Shown here piece after piece: positions 51,925 to 60,908 of a DNA stretch of 64,000 nucleotides. A program made the position numbers and the translations under genes. Source of the DNA: Methylobacterium sp. CB376 (lineage in GTDB: Bacteria > Pseudomonadota > Alphaproteobacteria > Rhizobiales > Beijerinckiaceae); assembly GCF_029714205.1 (NCBI RefSeq), contig NZ_CP121648.1, forward strand, positions 5,405,001 to 5,469,000, written 5' to 3'. Every line of letters starts with the position of its first letter. The first letter of the stretch is position 1. The notes beneath the pieces were generated by a model, which was not told the DNA's origin, ran no database searches, and saw only the letters and a list, made by a program, of their open reading frames with translations.

Positions 51925-52214
51925 CCCTGACCTACTCGACCGAACTCATCGCGTGCGCGCACTCTCTCCGCACTCGATGGCGAGAAAATGGAGGCAGGAC
52001 CGTCGCGATGCATCGGCCGCGATTGCTCCGTCGTCGTGCTCGGCTGGGAGCCTGTTTGAGCGCCGTCGGCCGGGCGCGCCGATCTGCTTTCCGAGATCGC
52101 CGTGGCTTCCGCCCGGCAGGGTGAAGGGAAAGCAGATGGGCACGGACCGTCAGCGGAGGCGTCACGGGGCGCGCCCGAAGGGTGTCGCGTCGCTTGACGA
52201 TGGTTAGGTGCCAT
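51925..52214. other. Intergenic region
   Basis: About 290 bases between divergent genes, likely containing both promoters. No palindrome of the TTGAC type is seen. Confidence 0.35.
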
Positions 52215-52724
52215 ATGAAACGGTTGGAGCGGAAGCACCTCGCGTTGCTCAAGGAGGCGGAGCGGCGGTCCATTGCCGGGACGGACAACATGCGCTCCTG
52301 TTTCGAACTGCTGGCGCTGGCCGATGCGATCGACAGGGATTGCGCCAGCCGCCTCGCACCTTTTCGCCTGTCCGAAGGTAAGTTCGTCCTGCTGTTTCTT
52401 CTCCGCAGCCAACCCGACGGACTGTCGCCGCACGAGTTGGCGGCGAGAGCCGGCGTAACGCGGGCAACGATCACCGGTCTTCTCGATGGTCTTGAGCGTG
52501 ACGGTTTCGTCGCGCGGCGCTCCGGTCTCGACGACCGCCGCAAGATCGCGGTCGTGCTGACGGGGGCCGGACGGGAGATCACCCACGAGCTCTTCGATCA
52601 ACACAGCGCGTGGATAGCCTCACTGTTCGCCGGGTTCACGGCCGCCGACCGCGAGGCGCTCACCATGCTCCTCCAGCGTATCTGGAAAAACGTCGATGCC
52701 GCCACCGAGCCGCGAGACAGCTAG
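52215..52724 (+). CDS. MarR-family transcriptional regulator, 169 aa
   Basis: Winged-helix repressor or activator. The core is SEGKFVLLFLLRSQPDGLSPHELAARAGVTRATITGLLDGLERDGFV, then the wing RRSGLDDRRKIAVVLTGAGREI, as expected for MarR. The dimer helices at both ends are complete. Start ATG 52215 (MKRLERKHLALLKEAERR) gives the usual length. It is followed after 11 bases by the AlkD-like gene, so it probably controls that gene. Confidence 0.88.
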   Translation: MKRLERKHLALLKEAERRSIAGTDNMRSCFELLALADAIDRDCASRLAPFRLSEGKFVLLFLLRSQPDGLSPHELAARAGVTRATITGLLDGLERDGFVARRSGLDDRRKIAVVLTGAGREITHELFDQHSAWIASLFAGFTAADREALTMLLQRIWKNVDAATEPRDS

Positions 52725-52735
52725 GAGGTGTGGAG

Positions 52736-53512
52736 GTGCGCAAGGCCAAGCCCGCAGGGCGAAAGGTCACGGACATTCCTGCCGATCGACTGGCGCAACT
52801 CAATACGGGTGCGGCAGCGAGGACGCTCACCGAATGCCTCGCGGTCGACTTCGCAGCTCTCATGGGGCACGTGCTGCCCACGATCGGCAGCGACGCCCTC
52901 ACCGGAATGAGGCAGGCAGCGGCAACCGGCATTTCAAGACGAATGCCGCTCGCTGCCCGCTTGATCGCGGACCATCTCGGTCCTTCAGGTCTCGATGACC
53001 TCGGCACGCACGCGTCCGACACGGTGCGCGGCTGGTGCTGTTTCATGATCGGCCTGCCCGGGGCAACCGACCTCGCAGACCGCCTCGACGCGATCCGGCC
53101 CTTTGCCGACGATCCGCATTTCGGCGTTCGCGAATGGGCCTGGATGGCGCTTCGCCCGCATATCGCGGCCGAATTGGAGCGGGCCGTTGCCCTCCTGGCG
53201 GACTGGACGGGGGCTCCATCCCCCAATCTTCGCCGGTTCGCGTCGGAAGCGACGCGGCCGCGCGGTGTCTGGTGCAGCCATATCGGGGCGCTGCGCCACC
53301 GCCCCGAATTGGGGCTCGCCATTCTCGAGCCGCTCAGGGCCGATCGATCCAGCTACGTGCGCGACTCGGTCGGCAATTGGCTCAACGATGCCAGCAAGGA
53401 CCGTCCGGATTGGGTGCGGGAGTTATGTGCCCGCTGGACTGCCGAGAACCCGACCCCGGACACCCTGAATCTTTGCCGGCGCGCGCTCCGCTCGCTGCAT
53501 CCCGACCAGTGA
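52736..53512 (+). CDS. AlkD-like HEAT-repeat DNA alkylation repair protein, 258 aa
   Basis: Helical-repeat protein resembling DNA glycosylases of the AlkC/AlkD group. Recognisable features include LTGMRQAAATGISRRMPLAARLI, DDPHFGVREWAWMALRPHI, NLRRFASEATRPRGVWCSHIG and SYVRDSVGNWLNDASKDRPD, the last typical of these HEAT repeats. GTG 52736 follows AGGAGG by seven bases; GTG 52730 has no spacing. It lies 11 bases after the MarR gene and 21 before the next, so the three likely form one operon. Possible role in removing alkylated bases. Confidence 0.78.
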   Translation: MRKAKPAGRKVTDIPADRLAQLNTGAAARTLTECLAVDFAALMGHVLPTIGSDALTGMRQAAATGISRRMPLAARLIADHLGPSGLDDLGTHASDTVRGWCCFMIGLPGATDLADRLDAIRPFADDPHFGVREWAWMALRPHIAAELERAVALLADWTGAPSPNLRRFASEATRPRGVWCSHIGALRHRPELGLAILEPLRADRSSYVRDSVGNWLNDASKDRPDWVRELCARWTAENPTPDTLNLCRRALRSLHPDQ

Positions 53513-53533
53513 TCCTCTCGGAGGAGGCAGAAC

Positions 53534-53875
53534 GTGTCTCATTATCTCATCGAACTCTACACAGCCAAGCCGGCGTGGCTCGCCCTTTCTCAGGACGAAC
53601 GAGAACACTTCCTCTCCGCCATCGATTCCGCCATGCCGCTGTTGTCCAAAGCTGGCGTCGAGCCGATGACCTTCGGCAGGGTCGATCCCTCCCAACGGCA
53701 TCCCGCTTCCCACAGCTTCTACGCCGTGTGGCGCTGCCGGGACGAGGCCGCGCTCGAAGCGCTCGTGTCCGGCATCGCCCAATCGGGTTGGCACGACCAT
53801 TTCGATACGATCAATGCCTGCGGTGAAGGAGTCGGTCTCATCGACCATCTCTCGCAACTCGGCGACCTCGCATAG
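53534..53875 (+). CDS. Hypothetical protein (DUF6616-like), 113 aa
   Basis: Small protein with MSHYLIELYTAKPAWLALSQ, GVEPMTFGRVDPS and HSFYAVWRCRDEAALEALVSG. It has a ferredoxin-like alpha/beta order and is of the DUF6616 type by my recollection. GGAGGAGG lies just before the ATG. It is 21 bases after the AlkD-like gene in an operon with MarR. Function unknown. Confidence 0.7.
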   Translation: MSHYLIELYTAKPAWLALSQDEREHFLSAIDSAMPLLSKAGVEPMTFGRVDPSQRHPASHSFYAVWRCRDEAALEALVSGIAQSGWHDHFDTINACGEGVGLIDHLSQLGDLA

Positions 53876-54270
53876 GCCAGATCCTCCGACGCAACGGCGA
53901 TCGCTTCGCGGCGCGTCACCAAATCCATCACCGGCGCTTCTCATAGCAACGATCAATCGTCATGATTGCTGGTTCCGTTCCGGATTCTCATCAAGCGATT
54001 TGCTCGTGTCGAAACCTTGAGAGGGGCGACGGTCCGATGCCCCGGCATTCCGGGAGGTTGGCATCGGAGCCTGCATGACTATGGCCGACTGCATTGATGT
54101 CGCTGGTCGGCCTGAATGAGCCTGCCGGATCGCATCGCTGCTCCGGCAGCATCGCCCGCGACCGCGGCGTGAACCCAGACATGCACTTCCACTTCATGCA
54201 GCCGATGCTCGCGCCGGCTTCATGCCCGAGATGTAAAGCGTCTGACGTTTTTTGAAACACATTTTCAAAG
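53876..54270. other. Intergenic region before the radical SAM cassette
   Basis: About 395 bases of lower GC than the surroundings. It contains no supported gene and is the likely promoter of the following cassette. Confidence 0.4.
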
Positions 54271-54837
54271 TTGAAGACAAGCCTGCTTGCTAGGGTGCCC
54301 TGGAACCGACCGTCCTTGCCGAAGGGCTTCGTCGTGCAGGTGAAACGCACCGTCCGCGTGATCAATGTCTTATACGACATTCAGGACGCCCTTGGCGACG
54401 AAGTCATGAACTTCCGCCCGATCATGGGACGTGTCCGGGAGGTACGTGACAGCGGCCACCACGCGATCATCGCGCTGCATCTGGCTCACTCCGCCAATAC
54501 GGATTCCCGTCATGTCGGCACGGCTGCCTCTTGCGCGATCGCGGCCGTCGCACAGACGGTTGCCCTCGCCGAGCTGCACAGAGGCCTCGAACTGTCAAAC
54601 TTCCTCGCGGCGCAAATCATCGTCGATCCTAGCGGGCATCAGCAATTATCGTTGGTCAACTTGACCAAGACCATCGCCAATCTCCTGAGATGCGGCGCCG
54701 TACCGATCGTATCCAGAAAGGTCGATGTCCTCCCATGCGCTGCCTCTCAGCGAGGTTATGAGAAGGCCTTCCTATTTGAATCAGCGTTTTTCGAAGAACT
54801 CACGCAGTCTGTCGGATGGAGAATGGCCCGTGCTTAA
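54271..54837 (+). CDS. Unrecognised 188-aa protein, coupled to radical SAM enzyme
   Basis: Translated from TTG 54271 (or a later in-frame GTG), this gives a mixed alpha/beta protein. Visible stretches are VIMNFRPIMGRVREVRDSGH (with a leading V/E), HAIIALHLAHSANTDSRHVG and SCAIAAVAQTVALAELHRGL. I know no family with this order. Third codon positions are strongly G/C, and the stop overlaps the next start by eight bases (GTGCTTAA), which supports real translation. It likely works with the radical SAM protein, for example as a scaffold, precursor-binding protein or enzyme partner, but I cannot name its activity. The start is uncertain. Confidence 0.55.
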   Translation: MKTSLLARVPWNRPSLPKGFVVQVKRTVRVINVLYDIQDALGDEVMNFRPIMGRVREVRDSGHHAIIALHLAHSANTDSRHVGTAASCAIAAVAQTVALAELHRGLELSNFLAAQIIVDPSGHQQLSLVNLTKTIANLLRCGAVPIVSRKVDVLPCAASQRGYEKAFLFESAFFEELTQSVGWRMARA

Positions 54838-56689
54838 ATTTCTGACCGACGGGATATCGTTACGCCCCGACACCAACCGGCCACCACTGCAAAGTGAGCT
54901 CGGGCGCAAACTCACGGGCGGCGAACTCCCCGACTCGATTTCGCAGTTGCGTGTCAAAGCGGATCCGACGGCGGCCGCGAAGGCCAGAATCTTGCTGCTG
55001 ATCCCGCACTACACGCGGATCAGGCGCCCCCTCGACGTCGTCGCGGACAATCTGGTCAAGAAGGGGGGGCCGCATCTGAGCAGAGACCTCAAGCTGGTGC
55101 GGGATCTGCAAGCCGAGGGCATCACCTACATAGAAGAGATGAAACGGGCAGGCGTCCCCATGGGCCTGCTGCGCGTGGGCACACAGGCAAAAGCACAGGG
55201 ATATGCCGTCAAGATCGTTGATGGAGCATATCAAGGATGGAATAACGAGCGCCACGCGTTTACATCTTCGGAAGGCAGCGAAATCTGGAGCTACGGAATC
55301 AATAATGATGCGATGAGCAGGACTATAAAGGAGTTCGAGCCGCACATCGTCGGAATATCTTGCGACTACAGCCACCAGTGGGGCAACAATCGTGCCCTCG
55401 CTGACCTGGTCAAGGGTATCGACGAAGACATCATCGTGATCATGGGTGGAACGCATGTGTCTGGCTTGCCGGAAGACGCGTTGCGCGATTGCCCGGCAGA
55501 CTACGTCGTCACTCAGCAAGGTGATGTGACATTTGTCGAACTGCTCGAGGCGCTCCGCAAGAACTCCGCGATCGAGGACGTCGCAGGGATCGTGTTCCGC
55601 CGCGGCGGAGCAATCGTCCAGACGCGCCCTCGCGGATTTCTGCCGACCATGGATCTGTTTTCACAGCCGGATTATTCGTTGGTCGATTTCAGCCTCTATG
55701 ACAGCCCCTTCCACTCAGGCGGCAAGCGCCAGGTCGATCATGGCCACCTCACCTACGGCTTTACGACGATCGGGTGCGACGTGCGCTGCACGTTCTGCAC
55801 GATCCCGCGAGTCCAGGGAGGGTGGCTCAAGATGAACGAGGTGTCCTTCGACAAGTACCTCGCCAAATTGGTCGAGATTGGCATTACTGAGTTCATCGTC
55901 GAAGACGACCATTTGTTCCACGATCCCGAATGGGCGTTGAAGGTCTGCGACCTTCTGGAGAAATATAAATTGCCTTGGTTTGAGGAGGGCGGCGTCGCGT
56001 TATTTTCGTTGATTGCGCTGCTGCCGGAAGTGAGTGAGGACTTCATCCTCGCGAAGACCGGTCGCGAGAAACTCTTCGAGCCTCTCTTGAGAGCGAAGAG
56101 GTCGGGTCTCACCCTCGACCGCATGGTGAAACGAATGCGTGAGAGCGGATGCTACAGCCTCTACCTTGCCGTTGAAAGCAGCAACCTCGAGGCGCTTGGA
56201 ACCGCCAACAAGCCGCCGATCAACACATTCGAATACTATACACAGCGCGTCCTCAATATCTTGTACGACAATGCGATCCACGCCACGGGCGGCTTGATGT
56301 TCGGATTCGTGAATCCTACCGCCGGTCGCAAGCTCTACGTGGAGACACGGGAAGACATCGAAAGGACGTTCGAATATGGCCGGTTCCTGATGGCGGCGGG
56401 TGCGTCCTACATGAACCCTTTCATCTTCACGCCACTTCCCGGCGCGCCGCATTTTCCGACATTGCGGCCCTACGCGACCACGAATACGGATGAAGGCTAC
56501 TCGCACGAGTTCGCGACGATGAACGATGCACCGAACGGCGAGTGGACCAAGGATGAATTGAACCTGCTTCGCGTGCGCTCGCTCGTCGAAGTCAACGGCA
56601 TGGAAAGCTACAGGACCATCCTGCAGACAGGCACATGGCCCATTTCACACAGCGATCCTATCTCGCGGCGCATCAACAGGGCGGCTTGA
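54830..56689 (+). CDS. B12-binding-domain radical SAM protein, 619 aa
   Basis: N-terminal Rossmann-like cobalamin-binding region (RILLLIPHYTRIRRPLDVVA to VGISCDYSHQWGNNRALADL, with a GGTHVSGLPEDAL loop). Then a radical SAM domain with the CxxxCxxC cluster motif in GCDVRCTFCTIPRV at about residues 316-323, followed by EFIVEDDHLFHDPEW and a TIM-barrel with LYLAVESSNLEALG. Such enzymes catalyse methylations or rearrangements in small-molecule biosynthesis. GTG 54830 is chosen because GGAGA lies about eight bases upstream and overlaps the preceding gene; ATG 54725 is an alternative. The exporter gene follows directly. Confidence 0.88.
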   Translation: MLKFLTDGISLRPDTNRPPLQSELGRKLTGGELPDSISQLRVKADPTAAAKARILLLIPHYTRIRRPLDVVADNLVKKGGPHLSRDLKLVRDLQAEGITYIEEMKRAGVPMGLLRVGTQAKAQGYAVKIVDGAYQGWNNERHAFTSSEGSEIWSYGINNDAMSRTIKEFEPHIVGISCDYSHQWGNNRALADLVKGIDEDIIVIMGGTHVSGLPEDALRDCPADYVVTQQGDVTFVELLEALRKNSAIEDVAGIVFRRGGAIVQTRPRGFLPTMDLFSQPDYSLVDFSLYDSPFHSGGKRQVDHGHLTYGFTTIGCDVRCTFCTIPRVQGGWLKMNEVSFDKYLAKLVEIGITEFIVEDDHLFHDPEWALKVCDLLEKYKLPWFEEGGVALFSLIALLPEVSEDFILAKTGREKLFEPLLRAKRSGLTLDRMVKRMRESGCYSLYLAVESSNLEALGTANKPPINTFEYYTQRVLNILYDNAIHATGGLMFGFVNPTAGRKLYVETREDIERTFEYGRFLMAAGASYMNPFIFTPLPGAPHFPTLRPYATTNTDEGYSHEFATMNDAPNGEWTKDELNLLRVRSLVEVNGMESYRTILQTGTWPISHSDPISRRINRAA

Positions 56690-56703
56690 CTGCGGTGCGC
56701 AAG

Positions 56704-57606
56704 ATGAAATCGCTGACACACCGCACACGCGCAACAATCGTCGGCTCTTTGGCGGTTGTTCTGTGGTCATCTTTGGCTGCATTGACCATTGGGGCGACGC
56801 CAACCCCTCCACTTTTGCTCAATAGCGTGTGCTTCACCATTGGCGGCTTGATCGGATTTGGCTGGACTCTTTGGCGAGGTCATCTCTCAGCTCTCGGTCT
56901 GATCAAATGGCCTGTTTATGTTTTCGGCGCGCTGGGTCTGTTCGGGTACCACGTTCTCTACTTCTACGCTTTGCGGCTGGCCCCGGCCGCGGAAGCGAGC
57001 CTGATCGCCTATCTCTGGCCGCTCCTCATCGTTCTTTTTTCCAGCCTGCTGCCGAACGAGCGTTTCCGGATCGGCCATGTGGTGGGCGCCCTCCTCAGCT
57101 TTTGCGGCGCGGCCCTCATCATCGCCAACCAATCGCTCGATTTCTCGGACACCTACCTCACCGGCTTCGCACTGGCCGCTGCCTGCGCCCTCACGTGGTC
57201 GAGCTACTCCGTCGTGTCGCGGCGGTTTGGTGATATACCGACCGAAAGTGTTTTTGTTTTCTGCCTCGTCACCGCTGCTGCGTCTTGGCTTCTCCATGTT
57301 TTCGTAGAAGCAACCGTCTTTCCAACCACGTATCTCGGCTGGGCAGCGATCTTCATGCTCGGGGTCGGCCCGGTCGGTACCGCGTTCTACTTTTGGGACG
57401 TCGGAGTGAAGCACGGAGACATCCAATTGCTTGGAACCGTTTCGTATGCGGCACCGCTGCTTTCAACATTCATCCTTATCTGTTTGGGCAAGGCCGCGTT
57501 GTCCGTCACGCTCGTCCTCGCGGCGCTCCTGATCACCTCCGGCGCCGTAGTCGCCGCGCGTGTCAGCATGCTGAGACGCAAGCCGCCGGGCCGCTCTGAA
57601 ATCTGA
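56704..57606 (+). CDS. EamA/DMT-family transporter, 300 aa
   Basis: Drug/metabolite transporter with about ten helices in two EamA halves: VGSLAVVLWSSLAALTIGAT, ALGLFGYHVLYFYALRLAPA, EASLIAYLWPLLIVLFSSLL and GVGPVGTAFYFWDVGVKHGD. The family includes YddG-type amino acid exporters, which it resembles. Start ATG 56704 is 14 bases after the radical SAM stop, so they are almost surely one operon. A likely role is exporting the product of the radical SAM pathway. Its 3' end overlaps the convergent AraC gene by 144 bases. Confidence 0.88.
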   Translation: MKSLTHRTRATIVGSLAVVLWSSLAALTIGATPTPPLLLNSVCFTIGGLIGFGWTLWRGHLSALGLIKWPVYVFGALGLFGYHVLYFYALRLAPAAEASLIAYLWPLLIVLFSSLLPNERFRIGHVVGALLSFCGAALIIANQSLDFSDTYLTGFALAAACALTWSSYSVVSRRFGDIPTESVFVFCLVTAAASWLLHVFVEATVFPTTYLGWAAIFMLGVGPVGTAFYFWDVGVKHGDIQLLGTVSYAAPLLSTFILICLGKAALSVTLVLAALLITSGAVVAARVSMLRRKPPGRSEI

Positions 57607-58302
57607 TGGCGTGGCACCGTGTCGTCGGCGAAACGCATTCGTGAACGACGACGGGCTTTTGAAGCCGACCTCCAATGCGACCGAGGAAACGGGCCGATCC
57701 GATGAAATGAGAAGGTGCTCCGCATGACTAAGCCTTTCCTCCATTTGCAGCCGCTTCGGTGAATCACCGAAGGACCGTCTGATCGCACGGCGGAAAGTCG
57801 CCTCTGACATCCCGTTCTTCCTCGCAGCCGCCTGCACGGTCTCCGATATGCCGAAATTCCAGTGTTTTCCGCCTTCCAGCATCGGAAAATCTCGCGGCGA
57901 ACTCTGCTTTATTAGCTCAATGATGGCCGTGAAGAGGGACGCACACTTGAACAGCTCACCGGGAGCCCGAAAAGACTCCTCCGCGAGGAACTTCATCAAT
58001 CTTTGATGCGATGGCGTGATTTCGCCTATGACAAATCCACCGCTCTTTTTGTCGGCACAAACTGCCGCATCGGCCTGAATATTGATGACCAGAAAGATGC
58101 CATTTCTCGTGCTCTGAAATTTGTGCTCGGTTCCAGGGCCCAGGATGATCGCTTTCGAGGGAGTCAATCGATTGCTTTCTCCTCCGGCGCTCATCTCCAT
58201 CTCACCGGACACAGGCAGAACAGCCTGAATGTAGCCATGGACATGCGTCTGACTCTGCCGTCCGTAGCTGCGGAAATTGCCTACAATGTCCCGTGTCAGC
58301 AT
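57463..58302 (-). CDS. AraC-family regulator, 279 aa
   Basis: The N-terminal region (residues 20-115) is a cupin-like sensor (GYIQAVLPVSGEMEMSAGGE, IILGPGTEHKFQS, GIFLVINIQADA). The C-terminal domain has two HTHs, ISETVQAAARKNGMSEATFRRA and RPVSSVALEVGFKSPSSFTNAFRRRHGATPSDFRA, as in AraC/XylS. ATG 58302 (MLTRDIVGNFRSYG) is chosen; the frame goes further upstream but looks random. The last 45 residues extend past the HTH and lie antisense to the EamA gene end. It probably controls the radical SAM and exporter operon. Confidence 0.85.
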   Translation of the reverse strand: MLTRDIVGNFRSYGRQSQTHVHGYIQAVLPVSGEMEMSAGGESNRLTPSKAIILGPGTEHKFQSTRNGIFLVINIQADAAVCADKKSGGFVIGEITPSHQRLMKFLAEESFRAPGELFKCASLFTAIIELIKQSSPRDFPMLEGGKHWNFGISETVQAAARKNGMSEATFRRAIRRSFGDSPKRLQMEERLSHAEHLLISSDRPVSSVALEVGFKSPSSFTNAFRRRHGATPSDFRAARRLASQHADTRGDYGAGGDQERREDERDGQRGLAQTDKDEC

Positions 58303-58372
58303 GGGAATTCTCCGCGTTTTATCGGGCAGATCGGCTCGATCGCTTTTGCTCTGATGAGGTGCCTTGGAGACG

Positions 58373-58973
58373 TCATTTCGAGCGCGGATCGTGGATGGGC
58401 TTCGATGCAATTCTCGATCCGTCCAGCGCTGAGCCGCGGCGCGGTTCCGGCGTCCGGACGCCGCGACATCGGATGGAGCGGCGCTTGAGAGTTCTGAGGA
58501 AGGCCTCGTACGGGCCGCTCCGGCTGGCAACCGGCGCGAAGCAGGGCGTCAGGTCAGGCGCCTGAGCGAACAGCCCCGTGCCCCTTGCGGTCAAGGCAGC
58601 GCCATTGTCGGAGAGGTGCTCGGCGGCTCGGCGAGTGCGGGTCGCGGCGAACCGCTTCCCGGCGGCTTCCCGCATCCACCCGGCGACCTCACGGTCGAAG
58701 ACGTCCGTCACGGGGGCGAGGCGGATGATGTCGCCATCCCGGCGGGCAAACTCCCGCCCATCGGAGCACCAGCGCCGGGTCGAGCGCATCGCCATCCTCG
58801 CCATCGCGAATGCGGCTCTCGCGGACCGGCGCATGCTCCCCCCGCTCCATGGCAGTGTTGCCGGTGATGCGGTGAGCCCTTTCGGCGGTGACGACGGGCC
58901 GATCGCCGACCCGTCGTTCGCGCTCGAGGAGGGCTGCGATCCGGCGACAGCCATCGGTCGGCCGCTGAGTCAC
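58373..58973 (-). pseudogene. Decayed IS3-type transposase (OrfB) fragment
   Basis: Two minus-strand frames hold pieces of an IS3-family OrfB. One has RPTDGCRRIAALLERERRV, like the family's TYGYRRVTALLNRQRR. The other has TRRWCSDGREFARRDGD (first Asp), HLSDNGAALTARGTGLFAQA (second Asp) and PCFAPVASRSGPYEAFLRTLKRR (likely Glu), matching the DDE core. The two parts are in different phases around 58800-58880, and the ends are missing, so it is not active. Confidence 0.72.
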
Positions 58974-59530
58974 AGGCCTGCGAAGGGCGGGCGGACGCCC
59001 TGAACTCGGCCTTGCGGCAGGGTCCGCGCGGCTTCGATCTGCCCTCGCGCCTCTCGGCGAGATGGGGGGCGCCCGGCGCGTCCGCGACTTTCCTCATCGG
59101 GCAGGACGAGCCGCGGATCTGGTTCGCGATGCGGCCGATTTTCAGGTCGCGCGCCTTGCGACCGGTCAGGAGGGTTCGCGGCCGCCCCTGGCGGCCCACA
59201 GCCGAGCACGACGCGTCGGTCAGGTCGGGCTCATGCCCATCCCCCCTCGCGGTCGGCGCATCTCGATCTTGCATGGTCGGCGAGGCCCGGCTTCGCCCGG
59301 TCCGTATCCAAAGCCCGCCCTGGTCTCCATGCACCGGTTCGCAACGGCGGCAGGGCGGCTCGGCATGTCGGCCTTCGGACGGACGCGAACGTGCCACCGC
59401 CGCGGTCCAGGTACCGCCGGGGACACGCATGGCGTCGCAGGCAATATGGAGACAAGGCACAGCCGCGCCGGCATTGTCTCCGCATTGACCCAGCTTACGA
59501 AAGCCGTCGATCACTGTAGGAAGTATATTT
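58974..59530. other. Intergenic region next to tRNA-Gly
   Basis: About 555 GC-rich bases. Part may be further debris of the inserted element. I see no intact gene, no clear inverted terminal repeats, and no second copy of the tRNA-Gly 3' end elsewhere in the window. Confidence 0.4.
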
Positions 59531-59605
59531 TGGAGCGGGCGAAGGGATTCGAACCCTCGACCCCAACCTTGGCAAGGTTGTGCTCTACCCCTGAGCTACA
59601 CCCGC
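59531..59605 (-). tRNA. tRNA-Gly (anticodon GCC)
   Basis: Cloverleaf on the minus strand: acceptor GCGGGTG with CGCCCGC, D arm TAGCTCAGGGGTAGAGCA, anticodon loop TTGCCAA giving GCC, T arm GTCGAGGGTTCGAATCCC, discriminator T and encoded CCA. It is 75 nt. Confidence 0.96.
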
Positions 59606-59702
59606 TCTCTTCGGCGTTGGCGCTGCGCCGCTGCCGATGGCCGGGATAAACACCATTCCGGCCGGCGGCGCAAGGGGTGCTGCGCCGCTTTTTTCGCGCC
59701 GG

Positions 59703-60173
59703 CTACCAGAGCGGCGCGGGGGGGCGGCCGTGGGCGATCTCGTCGAGGCGCGCCCGGGTCGCCGGGCTCGTCCCGGCCGGGAGCGCCCCGAGGGGGAAGA
59801 ACCCCGCCTCGGCGATCTCGCGGTCGGGTCGCTTGGGCCCGCGCACCGCGAAGACCGGCGCGACGTAGAGGACGACGTGGTCGCGGCGCGAGACCCGGCT
59901 GTTGAAGAAGACCCCGTGCAACCGGGCGGCGCCGGGGTCGATCTCGATTTCGGCCTCCTCGCGGAACTCCCGCGCCAGGGCGTCGAGCGCGGTCTCGCCG
60001 GGCTCGACGCCGCCGCCGGGCAGGTGCCAGCCGTCCAGGTAGGTGTGCCGGATCAGGCAGACCCGACCCTCCCGGTCGATGGCGGCGCCGCGCACGCCGA
60101 GGGTCATGCCCCGCGAGACGCGCCAGACCAGGTGGGCGCCCCGCGCGAGCAGGCGCTGCGTGCGCGTCGCCAT
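59703..60173 (-). CDS. NUDIX hydrolase, 156 aa
   Basis: Nudix fold with the signature box GGGVEPGETALDALAREFREEAE (shown in part), matching G-x5-E-x7-R-E-x-x-E-E. It cleaves nucleoside diphosphate-linked substrates. Starts MATRTQRLLARGAHLVW at ATG 60173. The next gene upstream, the FAH-family protein, is six bases away in the same direction, so the two are likely one operon. Confidence 0.9.
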   Translation of the reverse strand: MATRTQRLLARGAHLVWRVSRGMTLGVRGAAIDREGRVCLIRHTYLDGWHLPGGGVEPGETALDALAREFREEAEIEIDPGAARLHGVFFNSRVSRRDHVVLYVAPVFAVRGPKRPDREIAEAGFFPLGALPAGTSPATRARLDEIAHGRPPAPLW

Positions 60174-60178
60174 CCGAC

Positions 60179-60877
60179 TCAGACCACCTTGAGGCGGATG
60201 GCGCCGACGCCCGCGATGCGGGCCTCCATGGTCTGGCCGCGCAGGACCGGACCGACCCCCTCCGGCGTGCCGGCGAAGATCACGTCGCCGGGCTCCAGGG
60301 CGAAGTAGGCGGACAGGTAGGCGATCTGCTCGGGCACCGACCAGATCATGTCGGAGAGGTCGCCCGACTGGCGCAGCGCGCCGTCGACGGTGAGCGTGAT
60401 CGCGCCGCGCGCCGGATGCCCGATCGCGGAGGCCGGGCGCAGCAGACCGACCGGCCCCGAAGCGTCGGCGGCCTTGCCGAGCTCCCAGGGCCGGCGCAGG
60501 CTCTTGGCCTCGTCCTGGAGGTCCCGGCGCGTCATGTCGAGGCCGACCGCGTAGCCGTAGACGTGGTCGAGGGCCGATTCGACCGGGATGTCGCGCCCGC
60601 CGCGGCCGAGGGCCACCACGAGCTCCACCTCGAAATGGTAGTTGGCAGTCTTGGGCGGGTAGGGATGCTCGACGGTCTCGCCGTCCGGGACGACCTGCAG
60701 CGCGTCGGCCGGTTTCATGAAGAAGAAGGGCGGCTCGCGGGTCGGGTCGGCGCCCATCTCGCGGGCATGGGCGGCGTAGTTGCGGCCGACGCAGTAGACG
60801 CGCCGCACCGGGAAGAGGTCGTCCGTCCCCTCGATGGGAAGGGCCGTGCGCGGGGGATTGGGGATGACGGAGAGCAT
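60179..60877 (-). CDS. Fumarylacetoacetate hydrolase family protein, 232 aa
   Basis: FAH-fold hydrolase with the metal-binding FEVELVVALGRGGRD (the paired E-V-E) and YGYAVGLDMTRRDLQDEAK, then GDVIFAGTPEGVGPV near the end. The family hydrolyses acylpyruvates or decarboxylates oxaloacetate and similar acids. Starts MLSVIPNPPRTALPIEG at ATG 60877. It ends six bases before the NUDIX gene. Upstream lies an 18-bp tandem repeat and the divergent FAD-linked oxidase gene. Confidence 0.92.
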   Translation of the reverse strand: MLSVIPNPPRTALPIEGTDDLFPVRRVYCVGRNYAAHAREMGADPTREPPFFFMKPADALQVVPDGETVEHPYPPKTANYHFEVELVVALGRGGRDIPVESALDHVYGYAVGLDMTRRDLQDEAKSLRRPWELGKAADASGPVGLLRPASAIGHPARGAITLTVDGALRQSGDLSDMIWSVPEQIAYLSAYFALEPGDVIFAGTPEGVGPVLRGQTMEARIAGVGAIRLKVV

Positions 60878-60908
60878 GAGCCTCGATCTCGGAGAAGCCG
60901 GGCCAACG

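Noticed and set aside
59531..59605. tRNA-Gly as the attachment site of a second island.
   Set aside because: I found no second copy of its 3' end in the window and no integrase beside it.
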